NCBI GenBank assembly: GCA_045128635.1 | Contig: JBGVRS010000023.1 | Coordinates: forward strand, 1 to 43,403 | Direction: 5' to 3' | Source of the DNA: HGM12587 sp045128635 | Lineage (GTDB): Bacteria; Bacillota; Clostridia; Lachnospirales; Lachnospiraceae | Length of the DNA stretch: 43,403 nucleotides | In this document: piece by piece, positions 17,827 to 24,479 of the stretch | Layout: every line of letters starts with the position of its first letter | How positions within the stretch are numbered: the stretch's first letter is position 1 | Translations under genes and position numbers: made by a program | Notes under the pieces: model-generated | Database searches by the model: none | Told to the model about the DNA's origin: nothing | What the model saw: only the letters and a program-made list of their open reading frames with translations

Positions 17827-18696
17827 TTATCTTTCCCTTCCTGATTTCTTTTTTAATTCAGGCGATGCCTCTGGCAATAAGTCCTTTCCCTCTACAATAG
17901 CCTCCATCATTTTCCGCATCGCATCGTCAATGCCTTCCTTTAATTCCAGATCCTGAAGCAATTCTCCTACCAACTTTTCCGCAAGCTCCTGAATCTCCGT
18001 ACCATACATCGTGCGTTCAAACAGTGCATCCAATATCTGGTAGTCCTCCTCCAGTATTTCTGCCTTCGCTTTCTTATTTGCAAAATCAATGAAGTCATTC
18101 GGATTTTCCATTTCAGCCTGTGCCTTTTGCAGCAAATCGTAGTTCCAATCACTGACATCGTTTATGACATCATCAATAGAATCTTCTTCCCATCGAACTT
18201 TTCCCTGCTGGTAACATAAATCTCCACGGAACAGCTTCCCATCCTTTTCTCCTACCAGAAAGTCGTGCCCCTCCATATATCCTAAAAGTTTATCTGCTTC
18301 TGTTTCCGTAAGTTCAAAGGGGGTTTTACAAATACCCATGAATTTAGCAAAATCCGCCCCACTTGAAAAGATAACTGGCTCCTCCAAGTAATTGGCCTGA
18401 TACTCTAGCATGGTTAACTCATCTCCAGTAAATCCGAAATCATCATAGGAAATCTCGATATATCCAACCTCTCCCAACTCCATCTTATCTATCATAAGGA
18501 CCGCACCAAAATAGTTTACCCTGACATTCTCCTCTACTGTTACTGGATAGCTGTCATCGTCCCCATGACGAAGCTCATAACAGTTCACACCTTTTGGAAT
18601 AGTATACTTATTCACACGACGCTCTGTAAAAACCCCATAATTCCCATTTATTTCCACTTCCTGAAGCTGTTCACTATTGACATCAATTGCAAACAC
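17827..18696 (-). CDS. LPD28-like domain protein
   Basis: This is an acidic 289-aa protein. Its first 110 residues resemble the large-polyvalent-protein-associated domain 28 by the block CYELRHGDDDSYPVTVEENV and RVNYFGAVLMIDKMELGE. The middle (about 110-150) contains FSSGADFAKFMGI and ETEADKLLGYMEGHDFLVG, and the rest is helical with a basic tail. The domain is found in mobile-element proteins; its activity is not known to me. The start is the GTG at 18696, 8 bases after GGAGG; the GTG at 18705 overlaps that site. It is the first gene after the candidate origin of transfer. Confidence 0.6.
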   Translation of the reverse strand: MFAIDVNSEQLQEVEINGNYGVFTERRVNKYTIPKGVNCYELRHGDDDSYPVTVEENVRVNYFGAVLMIDKMELGEVGYIEISYDDFGFTGDELTMLEYQANYLEEPVIFSSGADFAKFMGICKTPFELTETEADKLLGYMEGHDFLVGEKDGKLFRGDLCYQQGKVRWEEDSIDDVINDVSDWNYDLLQKAQAEMENPNDFIDFANKKAKAEILEEDYQILDALFERTMYGTEIQELAEKLVGELLQDLELKEGIDDAMRKMMEAIVEGKDLLPEASPELKKKSGRER

Positions 18697-18750
18697 TATA
18701 TCCACCTCCTCTTAATTGTACTTAATTCCACTCCGTATTTTCCCTGTCCA

Positions 18751-18830
18751 AATTCCCGTTGGGAATTTGCCAGATACGCACTTTGTAATACAAGTGCCTC
18801 TGGTTAGGGGACTGCCCCTAAAACCCCGCT
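18751..18830. other. Candidate origin of transfer (oriT)
   Basis: Three inverted repeats are packed together. They are AATTCCC-GTT-GGGAATT (18751-18767), an imperfect CCAGA/GCACTT arm pairing with AAGTGC/TCTGG (18770-18803), and TTAGGGG-ACTG-CCCCTAA (18804-18821). Read on the minus strand, the central repeat ends in AAAGTGCG followed by TATC, which resembles the AAGTGCG nick consensus of the RSF1010/pIP501/pGO1 group. It sits upstream of the LPD28-like gene, mobC and relaxase. The nick position is inferred, not shown. Confidence 0.6.
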
Positions 18831-18852
18831 TCATAGATATAGTCAGCTTATA

Positions 18853-19025
18853 TTTTCAGTTGACTTCTATAAAATAAGTTGACTTTTTCAGTTGGCTTTC
18901 CCAAAATGAGTCAACATTTTCAGCTGACTTCTGATTCCCTGCCACCCCAAAAAATCCGTCCTCACAATGTCAACTTACTTTTTCAGTTGACTTTTCCAAA
19001 GTGAATCAACATTTTCAGTTAACAC
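18853..19025. repeat. Iteron-like repeats next to the candidate oriT
   Basis: Five copies of TTTTCAGYTRRC occur here. Two longer direct repeats of about 48 bp (18884-18931 and 18979-19026) share most positions and each carries an inverted TCAAC before the second TTTTCAG. Paired GTTGAC/GTCAAC elements suggest binding of a dimeric protein such as MobC, a ParR-like or a replication protein. The array ends at the stop codon of the Toprim gene. Region 18697-19025 otherwise holds only the candidate oriT. Confidence 0.7.
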
Positions 19026-19997
19026 CTATCTAGCTATCTCCATACACCGTCCTATTTGTAAATTTTCTGTTCTCGCCTCCTGCAACCACTTGTTATAATC
19101 CTTGTAGTTTTTTGGCGGAGGACAATCCTCTACTTCATAGCCAAGCTCATAATACTTCTGCATGAGTGCTTCTGTGGCTTTCCTTCCCGGTACATCATTA
19201 TCTAGGCAGAATTTTATGGTTTCAATCTGTGGGTGTTCCCGCAAAAAATTAACAAGCGGTGCATCGGACAACATTCCCAACGCCAGCTTGTTACTGTTAA
19301 AATCACTATAAATATCTGCATAGCTCATAAGATCTATCGCAGCCTCAAAAACTGCAAGCTCTGTATTTTCCTCATTCCACACATTAAAACCATAGTTCTT
19401 GTCATTCCCTGCCACATCACACTTAAAGCTGTTTCCGTTCCGGTCAAATACTCCTCTCATGCTTGCAAAAAGAGTAACTCCACTTTTGTCATTGCCCTTA
19501 AATACAATGTTGTGGTATCTGCTTTCTTCATAGATAAGCCCTTTTTTCACAAACTCATCAACAACCTCTTTAGATAGTTTCCTTTCCCCCATAAGGTACT
19601 GGTACAAATAACGGTTATCCAGTGCAGCTAATGGCAACACAAAAGGCTTTTTCTTGTCCTCTGCCTTTGCTTCCACAATGGCAGCTTTTGGACTCCAGTC
19701 CTCATATCTGCGATATCCGGCAAAATCAAGCAACCAGAACACAGCCTCTTTGACTTCCATCTCCGCAAATACCCGAAGGAAGTCTATCTGTGAGCCTCCG
19801 TTCTGTCCCTTGTCATACTCCCTTGACCATCGGAACCAGCTCCTGCGGTTATAGATACGAAGGGAATCAATCTCTTTTAATGTAAAGTAGCTTCCTACTC
19901 TTTTTACAGTATAGCCAAGATTTCTCGCAACCTCGGTTAAATCCACGCTCTTTGCAATAGCAAGCTCCTCTTTGGTAAAACTGTTTCTTTGCTCCAT
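19026..19997 (-). CDS. DUF3991 and Toprim domain protein (primase-like)
   Basis: This 323-aa protein has the DUF3991 region with SYFTLKEIDSLRIYNRRSWF and GGSQIDFLRVFAEMEVKEAV (about residues 35-95). A Toprim fold follows with the acidic motifs LAVFEAAIDLMSY (near 212-224) and KFCLDNDVPGR (near 265-275). Proteins of this type resemble DnaG-like catalytic cores and are common in conjugative elements, where they may prime the transferred strand. The start is ATG 19997 after GGAAGGAG. An upstream in-frame ATG at 20051 lies inside the preceding gene. The C-terminus ends at the oriT-proximal repeats. Confidence 0.85.
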   Translation of the reverse strand: MEQRNSFTKEELAIAKSVDLTEVARNLGYTVKRVGSYFTLKEIDSLRIYNRRSWFRWSREYDKGQNGGSQIDFLRVFAEMEVKEAVFWLLDFAGYRRYEDWSPKAAIVEAKAEDKKKPFVLPLAALDNRYLYQYLMGERKLSKEVVDEFVKKGLIYEESRYHNIVFKGNDKSGVTLFASMRGVFDRNGNSFKCDVAGNDKNYGFNVWNEENTELAVFEAAIDLMSYADIYSDFNSNKLALGMLSDAPLVNFLREHPQIETIKFCLDNDVPGRKATEALMQKYYELGYEVEDCPPPKNYKDYNKWLQEARTENLQIGRCMEIAR

Positions 19998-20001
19998 ATC
20001 C

Positions 20002-20253
20002 TTACCTGCTCCTTCCCTGTTCTGCCACCATTGCAGACACTCCAAAATCAAGATATTGGTAGTTCTGAGTTAAAGTAACTTTTGGCATTTTCAAAAGCTC
20101 CTTTTCCTTAAAGCTAAAATAACTGCTGTTATCCCCTCCCACAACCGCAATGGCACTCTCCGGACTTGTAATTTTCTGATTGAAAAAAATAGGCGCATCC
20201 CTTACCAGCCTTACAGAAACCACATCAAGCTGAAACGGATTCTGTATTCCCAT
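20002..20253 (-). CDS. JAB/RadC-like protein with its catalytic core deleted
   Basis: The first part, MGIQNPFQLDVVSVRLVRDA followed by KITSPESAIAV, is the N-terminus of the JAB-domain (RadC-like) proteins found at this place in related elements. It is joined directly to VGGDNSSYFSFKEKELL, which looks like the end of the same family, where VG is followed by a short link and then FSF. The expected middle with the DRE segment and the HxHPSG-x-D metal site is absent. Only 83 aa remain, in frame, and the metalloprotease-like activity must be lost. The start overlaps the 44-aa gene by 29 bases. A deletion between short GTTGTGG-like repeats would explain it. Confidence 0.65.
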   Translation of the reverse strand: MGIQNPFQLDVVSVRLVRDAPIFFNQKITSPESAIAVVGGDNSSYFSFKEKELLKMPKVTLTQNYQYLDFGVSAMVAEQGRSR

Positions 20254-20359
20254 GAGTCTCCCCCTCTCCCAGTTCTACATGAATAATGAACTCTCCTTCC
20301 TTCGGCTGTATCAGATCAAGCAGTTCCTCCACCGTAACCTCGTTTCTTTCTCTTTTCAT
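20225..20359 (-). CDS. Small ICE protein of 44 aa
   Basis: ATG 20359 follows AGGAGGCTT by a normal distance and opens a 44-codon frame starting MKRERNEVTVEELLDLIQPK and ending TESVSA at a TGA. The VEELLDLI helix followed by an alternating FIIHVEL strand suggests a small folded protein. It lies 8 bases after the DUF5688 gene and overlaps the JAB-like start by 29 bases, which suggests translational coupling. Function not recognised. Confidence 0.65.
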   Translation of the reverse strand: MKRERNEVTVEELLDLIQPKEGEFIIHVELGEGETHGNTESVSA

Positions 20360-20366
20360 AAGCCTC

Positions 20367-21368
20367 CTATCTAGACTGCTTTGTTTCATAAATAAGGGGC
20401 GGTTCCGCTACGATTCCATCCAGCCTCTTGTTTGGTGTGTTCGTAGCCATTGTGAGCTTTCTCAAATCCTTGTCATAATGATAGACCTGATTAGAAAGAC
20501 GATCCGCAAGCTCCACATGCCCCATGTTAATCTCCGCAACCATCTGTGCCAATTCATAGGGATCTCCTATACCAGCAGACACCGCAATGACCTCATGGAT
20601 TGATGAAGGAAGAAGATATAAATCTGTTTCCAGCTTCTCCGCTAATGTATGCAACTCATTTTCATACAACATGGATACTGCACCATTGATGCCTTGATTG
20701 TTTGAGATTACATACATCATTGTATCAGCAGACATTTCCCCTACCATCATTTCTGCAATTTCTTCCGGCATACCGTCAGCAACAAACATACCTTTGATAA
20801 CCTCATTCATACTCTTTGTAACAGGTGGAAACAATCTTTTGGTATTTTCGACAGCAACCATGTATAAAGTCTGTTCATCCATTCCTAAACGCTCTGCCAA
20901 TTCATTCCCAATCATTGCAGACTGGATACCATGCACATCAATATCCGCCACAAGCCGGTACACAATGGAAAGGTCACGGAACTCCCTATGTGGGATTGTT
21001 TTCAAAAGTTCCTGATTCTGCTCCGTATTAATGAGCATCATGACCACTTTCTCCCTTGCATTCTCCATAATCTTTTTTCCCACATTCTGGGGCGCTGTTC
21101 GGTAAGCCGCCGCAAGATTAAATGCACCGGTTGCCAAAGCTCCCTCTAGATTTCCGGTTCTCTGATAATCCTCATACATTCGATTAATAGAAACAGAAGG
21201 GATTACCTGCCTACCTACGCCATCCGGCGGGAGCAGTTGCAGCCTGTCCTCTGTTCTGTTTACCTTTGTGACAGAATTAACCTCAACTGTATACTTTGCA
21301 AAATCATCTGGCATCTGGCTCAAAAACTGTTCCGTCACAATCTCTTTAAAAATTTCATATTTCATCAT
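20367..21368 (-). CDS. DUF5688 protein
   Basis: This 333-aa soluble protein matches the DUF5688 family common in Clostridial mobile elements. Its marks include VEVNSVTKVNRTEDRLQLLP near the N-terminus, VYRLVADIDVHGIQSAMIGN in the middle, and MVISNN-like YVISNNQGINGAVSMLYENE at about 220-240. The C-terminal part carries PSSIHEVIAVSAGIGDPYEL. The function is unknown. Two start codons, ATG 21368 and ATG 21365, are adjacent; the upstream GGAGGAGG is 12 bases or more away. It follows a hairpin-containing leader (21405-21536) that resembles the terminator of the adjacent cassette. Confidence 0.8.
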   Translation of the reverse strand: MMKYEIFKEIVTEQFLSQMPDDFAKYTVEVNSVTKVNRTEDRLQLLPPDGVGRQVIPSVSINRMYEDYQRTGNLEGALATGAFNLAAAYRTAPQNVGKKIMENAREKVVMMLINTEQNQELLKTIPHREFRDLSIVYRLVADIDVHGIQSAMIGNELAERLGMDEQTLYMVAVENTKRLFPPVTKSMNEVIKGMFVADGMPEEIAEMMVGEMSADTMMYVISNNQGINGAVSMLYENELHTLAEKLETDLYLLPSSIHEVIAVSAGIGDPYELAQMVAEINMGHVELADRLSNQVYHYDKDLRKLTMATNTPNKRLDGIVAEPPLIYETKQSR

Positions 21369-21404
21369 AAATTAAAATTTCCTCCTCCTCTTCTTACATG
21401 AAGA

Positions 21405-21427
21405 AAGCCGGGGATTTCTCCTCGGCT
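21405..21427 (-). promoter_or_regulatory. Leader hairpin of the DUF5688 gene
   Basis: AGCCGAGGA-GAAA-TCCCCGGCT forms a hairpin on the minus strand followed by TTCTTC and then a GGAGGAGG ribosome-binding site. It is a near copy of the terminator at 21537-21560. The T-run is broken, so it may be a weak terminator or a mRNA leader structure. Confidence 0.55.
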
Positions 21428-21528
21428 CAATCAACTTACCATATTCTGTTTCGGATAGATTCTTACATATCCGCTAAGGCGGAATCCCACGCTCAAAAAA
21501 TATCACTATTTTCCTCCTCACTTTAGAA

Positions 21529-21560
21529 CAAAAGAAAAGCCAGGGATTTCTCCTTGGCTT
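21529..21560 (-). terminator. Terminator of the ATP-grasp cassette
   Basis: AAGCCAAGGA-GAAA-TCCCTGGCTT (one mismatch) is followed by TTCTTTTG on the minus strand. It lies 15 bases after the stop of the membrane-protein gene. Confidence 0.75.
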
Positions 21561-21575
21561 ATGTATCCATATCTT

Positions 21576-22388
21576 TTATTCAATTTCTTCTATGTTACTA
21601 ATGATTTCGTCAATAATATACAAATCATCTTCTATTCTTATTATAACAATTATTCCATTTTCTTTATCGTAGATATTCTTTGTACCATTATCTCCAGATA
21701 CTTCTTCATATTTTTCTATAATCTTTTTAAAAGAAATATCTCTTTTGCTATTTGCAGACAACCAATTCACAGCATCAATACCAAAAGATATGTCCTTATA
21801 TTCATCAGCATTCTTATTTACAATACCATGTGATGTTTGAAATGGTAAAATGGCCAATACAAAAATCACCACAAGGCAAAATACGGAATTTCTTATTGAC
21901 CGATATGCTGAATAAATAATATTATTCCGTATCAAATTTTGATTTATATTTAACTGCGTCTTCAAATAGAAGCTTTTTTTATCTTGCTTGTTTCTTTCTG
22001 GCAACGGAATTGGAAATAAAATATTTTCTTTGATTAGTACTTGTATTGACATTATTCCAGCCATTAGCATATATATTATAGCTAATGTTGCTAAAGCAAA
22101 AATCAAAAAATCAACGATTGGATGTTTAAACTTTGCCGATATAGTATCTATTATTTTAGAAAGATTTAGTATCAATGTAATAGAAATAGTCAGTGCTGCT
22201 ATTATCGTTTTTGCCTTATCTTCAAATCGATTTTTTGCATCAACAGTGTTTTTATAATCTTCTTCCAGATATTTGATATCTATATCACTAAGTTTTTCAG
22301 GTATTTCAATCTCTTGAGTATCAATTCTTTTTTTTATTTTTTTATTCGCTTTTATTGCATCAATAAACGGAAAAATTTCTCCTATCAT
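21576..22388 (-). CDS. Three-helix membrane protein of the ATP-grasp cassette
   Basis: This 270-aa AT-rich gene encodes an N-terminal soluble helical part (about residues 1-58, with ten or more Lys/Glu-rich turns), two membrane helices close together (60-80 and 92-118), a 45-residue loop, a third helix (166-184), and a C-terminal soluble domain of 85 residues ending in alternating Ile/Asp-rich strands. The layout loosely recalls the two-helix SLATT-type membrane partners of nucleotide- or peptide-linked conflict systems, but I cannot show homology. The start is ATG 22388, 2 bases after the ATP-grasp stop, with GGGGAGG inside that gene. It may export, anchor or be the target or effector of the modified peptide. 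Confidence 0.7.
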   Translation of the reverse strand: MIGEIFPFIDAIKANKKIKKRIDTQEIEIPEKLSDIDIKYLEEDYKNTVDAKNRFEDKAKTIIAALTISITLILNLSKIIDTISAKFKHPIVDFLIFALATLAIIYMLMAGIMSIQVLIKENILFPIPLPERNKQDKKSFYLKTQLNINQNLIRNNIIYSAYRSIRNSVFCLVVIFVLAILPFQTSHGIVNKNADEYKDISFGIDAVNWLSANSKRDISFKKIIEKYEEVSGDNGTKNIYDKENGIIVIIRIEDDLYIIDEIISNIEEIE

Positions 22389-22390
22389 AA

Positions 22391-23344
22391 TCAGTCCTCC
22401 CCACCCAATGCAATTTCAATAGCCCTACTAATTTCCATACCCGTTTTTACTTCTAACCAACCCCATTCTCCGGTTGGATTAACTTCAATAAAATAATACT
22501 CTTCCTTAGTATATGCTAAATCAATTCCGCCAAAATTCAATTTCAATTTTCTCATCAATTCATCAATTTGACATTTAACATTTTCTGGAAGTTCAAATGG
22601 TACATACTCTAATTGTTCCTTGTAAAATCTCCAATCTCCATACATGCCTGCATTATCTTTTAGAATTTTAACTGCAAAAAATTTTCCTTTAACATAAGTA
22701 ATCCTACAATCCACTTTAGGCTGTAAAAACTCTTGAACAAAAACAGGGGCTTGTCTCAAATTATATTCTTTCAACTCTGCACCTTCAATGACATTGGAAT
22801 ACGTAAACATTTCTCTCTGATTTTGTAAATCATAAAACAATGCAGTGTCTAGCGACTTTACCACATACTCTTTATCCTCATCAATTTGAATATTAGTTGA
22901 ATTAGTGATCTTGGTTCTAGGAATTTTAAAACCACACTCCTGAGCTATGGATAGTTGATATATTTTATTTTCTGCTCTATATACGTCTACAGGATTATTT
23001 ATCCAAATTGCATTTTGGAAGACTATTAAATTTCTCAAAAAAGAGCTCCATTGATTTCTTTCCAGTTGTTCTTCTAGAGTCAATTCCTTTTTAGATTGTG
23101 TCCGTAGAAAAACTGGTGCTCTAAAATAAATACCCTTTAATTTATCAAAATCAGCAAAATACTCCCTATCATCAATTGCTATTCGCATACACTTTTTCTG
23201 TAAATCAACCTCTATCTCATGCTGAACAAATTCATCTCTATTCAATCTGTAAAATCTCTTTTCAGCATTTAATAACCTATAACACACAAGATCAGTTGAA
23301 AAATCAATAGTTGATGATATAATCAGATAATCGATCTTATTCAC
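22391..23344 (-). CDS. ATP-grasp ligase, MvdD/graspetide-maturase-like
   Basis: The 317-aa product has an ATP-grasp fold. Visible parts, in order, are FRAPVFLR (about residues 74-81), WINNPVDVYRAENKIYQLSI (114-133), EYVVKSLD (160-166), VFVQEFLQPKVDCRITYVKG (201-220), GGIDLAY (272-278), and FIEVNPTGEWGWLE (285-298), which supplies the Mg-binding Glu and Asn. The combination WINNP, RAENK and NPxGxWxWxE is that of peptide ligases making side-chain ester or amide bonds in graspetides. The GTG 23344 is preferred because it overlaps the end of the peptide gene by 8 bases, with AGGAG upstream; ATG 23371 has no ribosome-binding site. Aspartate/glutamate activation on the upstream 68-aa peptide is the obvious hypothesis. 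Confidence 0.78.
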   Translation of the reverse strand: MNKIDYLIISSTIDFSTDLVCYRLLNAEKRFYRLNRDEFVQHEIEVDLQKKCMRIAIDDREYFADFDKLKGIYFRAPVFLRTQSKKELTLEEQLERNQWSSFLRNLIVFQNAIWINNPVDVYRAENKIYQLSIAQECGFKIPRTKITNSTNIQIDEDKEYVVKSLDTALFYDLQNQREMFTYSNVIEGAELKEYNLRQAPVFVQEFLQPKVDCRITYVKGKFFAVKILKDNAGMYGDWRFYKEQLEYVPFELPENVKCQIDELMRKLKLNFGGIDLAYTKEEYYFIEVNPTGEWGWLEVKTGMEISRAIEIALGGED

Positions 23345-23543
23345 CTTTCTGATCTTCTCCTGTCTCGACATCACACTTTTTAGATTGTGGTTTTTGCGCA
23401 TAGTTTCCGATCATCATAACTTCCCCTGTATCATCTACCCTCCATAATCCACAACATCTATCATAAGAACAACCTTCTGGTGTCACTTCTTTTTTTATAT
23501 CTTCATAAATAAATGCTTTATCTAATAAAATATGTTCTCTCAT
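23337..23543 (-). CDS. 68-aa candidate precursor peptide
   Basis: The start is ATG 23543 with GGAGG 5 bases upstream; an upstream in-frame ATG (23555) is inside that ribosome-binding site. The N-terminal half, MREHILLDKAFIYEDIKKEV, is leader-like and helical. The second half has four Cys (25, 30, 31, 57) and two acidic Thr-Gly-Glu motifs, DDTGE (37-41) and VETGE (59-63). The latter two resemble the repeated Thr/Asp/Glu cores that ATP-grasp maturases cross-link. The gene overlaps the ATP-grasp gene by 8 bases and is first in the operon. It could alternatively be a small Cys-rich regulatory or structural protein. Confidence 0.65.
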   Translation of the reverse strand: MREHILLDKAFIYEDIKKEVTPEGCSYDRCCGLWRVDDTGEVMMIGNYAQKPQSKKCDVETGEDQKGE

Positions 23544-23572
23544 TATTTCCTCCAAAAAACACTTTTGTTTAA

Positions 23573-23601
23573 AGTATATCTATTTTTCAGGCTAATCTCA
23601 A
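23573..23601 (-). promoter_or_regulatory. Promoter of the ATP-grasp cassette
   Basis: TTGAGA (23596-23601) and TATACT (23573-23578) are separated by exactly 17 bp on the minus strand, a good sigma-A match, ending about 30 bases before the peptide start codon. Confidence 0.75.
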
Positions 23602-23695
23602 TAGTTTATTAGAAATGAAAAGATTATAATTTACACTCTATCTGCTCTCTTGAATTTTTATATTTTGAAACTAATCAAATCTCTTTTTAATTCCA

Positions 23696-23730
23696 CACAG
23701 AATACTCAGCTCTCTGCCTAGTATTCTGTG
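23696..23730. repeat. Perfect 11-bp inverted repeat
   Basis: CACAGAATACT and AGTATTCTGTG are separated by 13 bases. It lies just after the stop of the 28-aa gene. There is no T-run on the minus strand, so it is not a classical terminator. Region 23602-23743 otherwise looks empty. Confidence 0.55.
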
Positions 23731-23743
23731 CGTTCTCTCCCTG

Positions 23744-23830
23744 TTATTTGTACTTCATGCCATAATGATATGCCATCATTCTCTTTGCCTTTGCACTCTT
23801 ATGTGCCTTAAAAAACTTATATCTCCACAT
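23744..23830 (-). CDS. Small basic protein of 28 aa
   Basis: The ATG at 23830 follows AAGGAGG by 8 bases and encodes MWRYKFFKAHKSAKAKRMMA followed by YHYGMKYK, a strongly basic and aromatic peptide. It begins 17 bases after the stop of the 59-aa membrane protein. A longer frame from 23935 overlaps that gene and lacks a ribosome-binding site, so the short form is preferred. No family recognised; it could bind nucleic acid or the membrane. Confidence 0.5.
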   Translation of the reverse strand: MWRYKFFKAHKSAKAKRMMAYHYGMKYK

Positions 23831-23847
23831 ATTTATCGCCTCCTTCC

Positions 23848-24027
23848 TTAATTTCTGGCTGCTATACCAATCAGGGACAGTACGACTCTGACAATCACAG
23901 CAAACAGCAGCAGAAATAATTTCAAACCTCCGCATAACAGTTTTAAAATCATCAGTGCCGCATGAAGCACTCCCTTTAATATGGTAAGCAATACGATCCC
24001 TGTTTTCCTCAAAATCCTTCCTACCAT
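23848..24027 (-). CDS. Small membrane protein of 59 aa
   Basis: ATG 24027 starts a frame of 59 codons in the third reading phase, ending at TAA 23848. The product begins MVGRILRKTGIVLLTILKGV and has a strongly hydrophobic second half (about residues 27-56) with regularly spaced Leu, Val and Ile, so it should be a membrane peptide. GGGGAAAAG is the only possible ribosome-binding site. It lies 18 bases after the ParR-like gene and 17 before the 28-aa gene. Confidence 0.5.
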   Translation of the reverse strand: MVGRILRKTGIVLLTILKGVLHAALMILKLLCGGLKLFLLLFAVIVRVVLSLIGIAARN

Positions 24028-24045
24028 TTGCTTTTCCCCTTTCCC

Positions 24046-24474
24046 CTACCCCCAGGATGAAGCCAGCCCTATCGTTGTTGCATCTGCACCTATATCTTCC
24101 TCGGCATCATTCTGTGGTGGATTTTTCTCTGTTTTTATTGCCGGCATTTGTACAATTCTTCCGCCTGCAAGAGCAGATCCTAATATAATAATCATTTCCC
24201 TTTGCAACTCTTCCTTTATCTCTCTGCGGATTTTATCCAAATCTTCTCTTGTAATATAACGGCAGTTTTCGGATTTTGTTTTTTCCTCATTTGTCAGCTC
24301 ACTTCCCTCCAGTTTTCTGATATATGCATCTGTTGCATCAATCAAAAATTGGTTCACGGACTTATGCACGTTTGTATTCAAGTCACTCAAAATCATGTGT
24401 ATCCTGCGATGCTGCTCATTATCAAGGTTCATCCGCATATTGTGATATACAATGTTATCTTTCCTCCTTGCCAT
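24046..24474 (-). CDS. ParR-like DNA-binding partner of the ParM homologue
   Basis: The 142-aa product begins MARRKDNIVYHNMRMNLDNE and QHRRIHMILSDLNTNVHKSV, which fits a ribbon-helix-helix: a short strand followed by two helices. A flexible acidic tail follows. It starts 5 bases after the stop of the ParM-like gene, the standard ParM-ParR order. It probably binds repeats near 25610-25682 and links DNA to the actin-like filament. Sequence identity to a known ParR cannot be judged here, so the call rests on fold features plus context. Confidence 0.7.
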   Translation of the reverse strand: MARRKDNIVYHNMRMNLDNEQHRRIHMILSDLNTNVHKSVNQFLIDATDAYIRKLEGSELTNEEKTKSENCRYITREDLDKIRREIKEELQREMIIILGSALAGGRIVQMPAIKTEKNPPQNDAEEDIGADATTIGLASSWG

Positions 24475-24479
24475 TTACA

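Noticed and set aside
18840..19026. CRISPR array
   Set aside because: The repeats are too few and degenerate with unequal spacing and internal inverted elements, which fits binding iterons.
23744..23935. 63-aa minus-strand frame beginning at 23935
   Set aside because: It overlaps the 59-aa membrane-protein gene and has no ribosome-binding site; the internal ATG 23830 with AAGGAGG is better.
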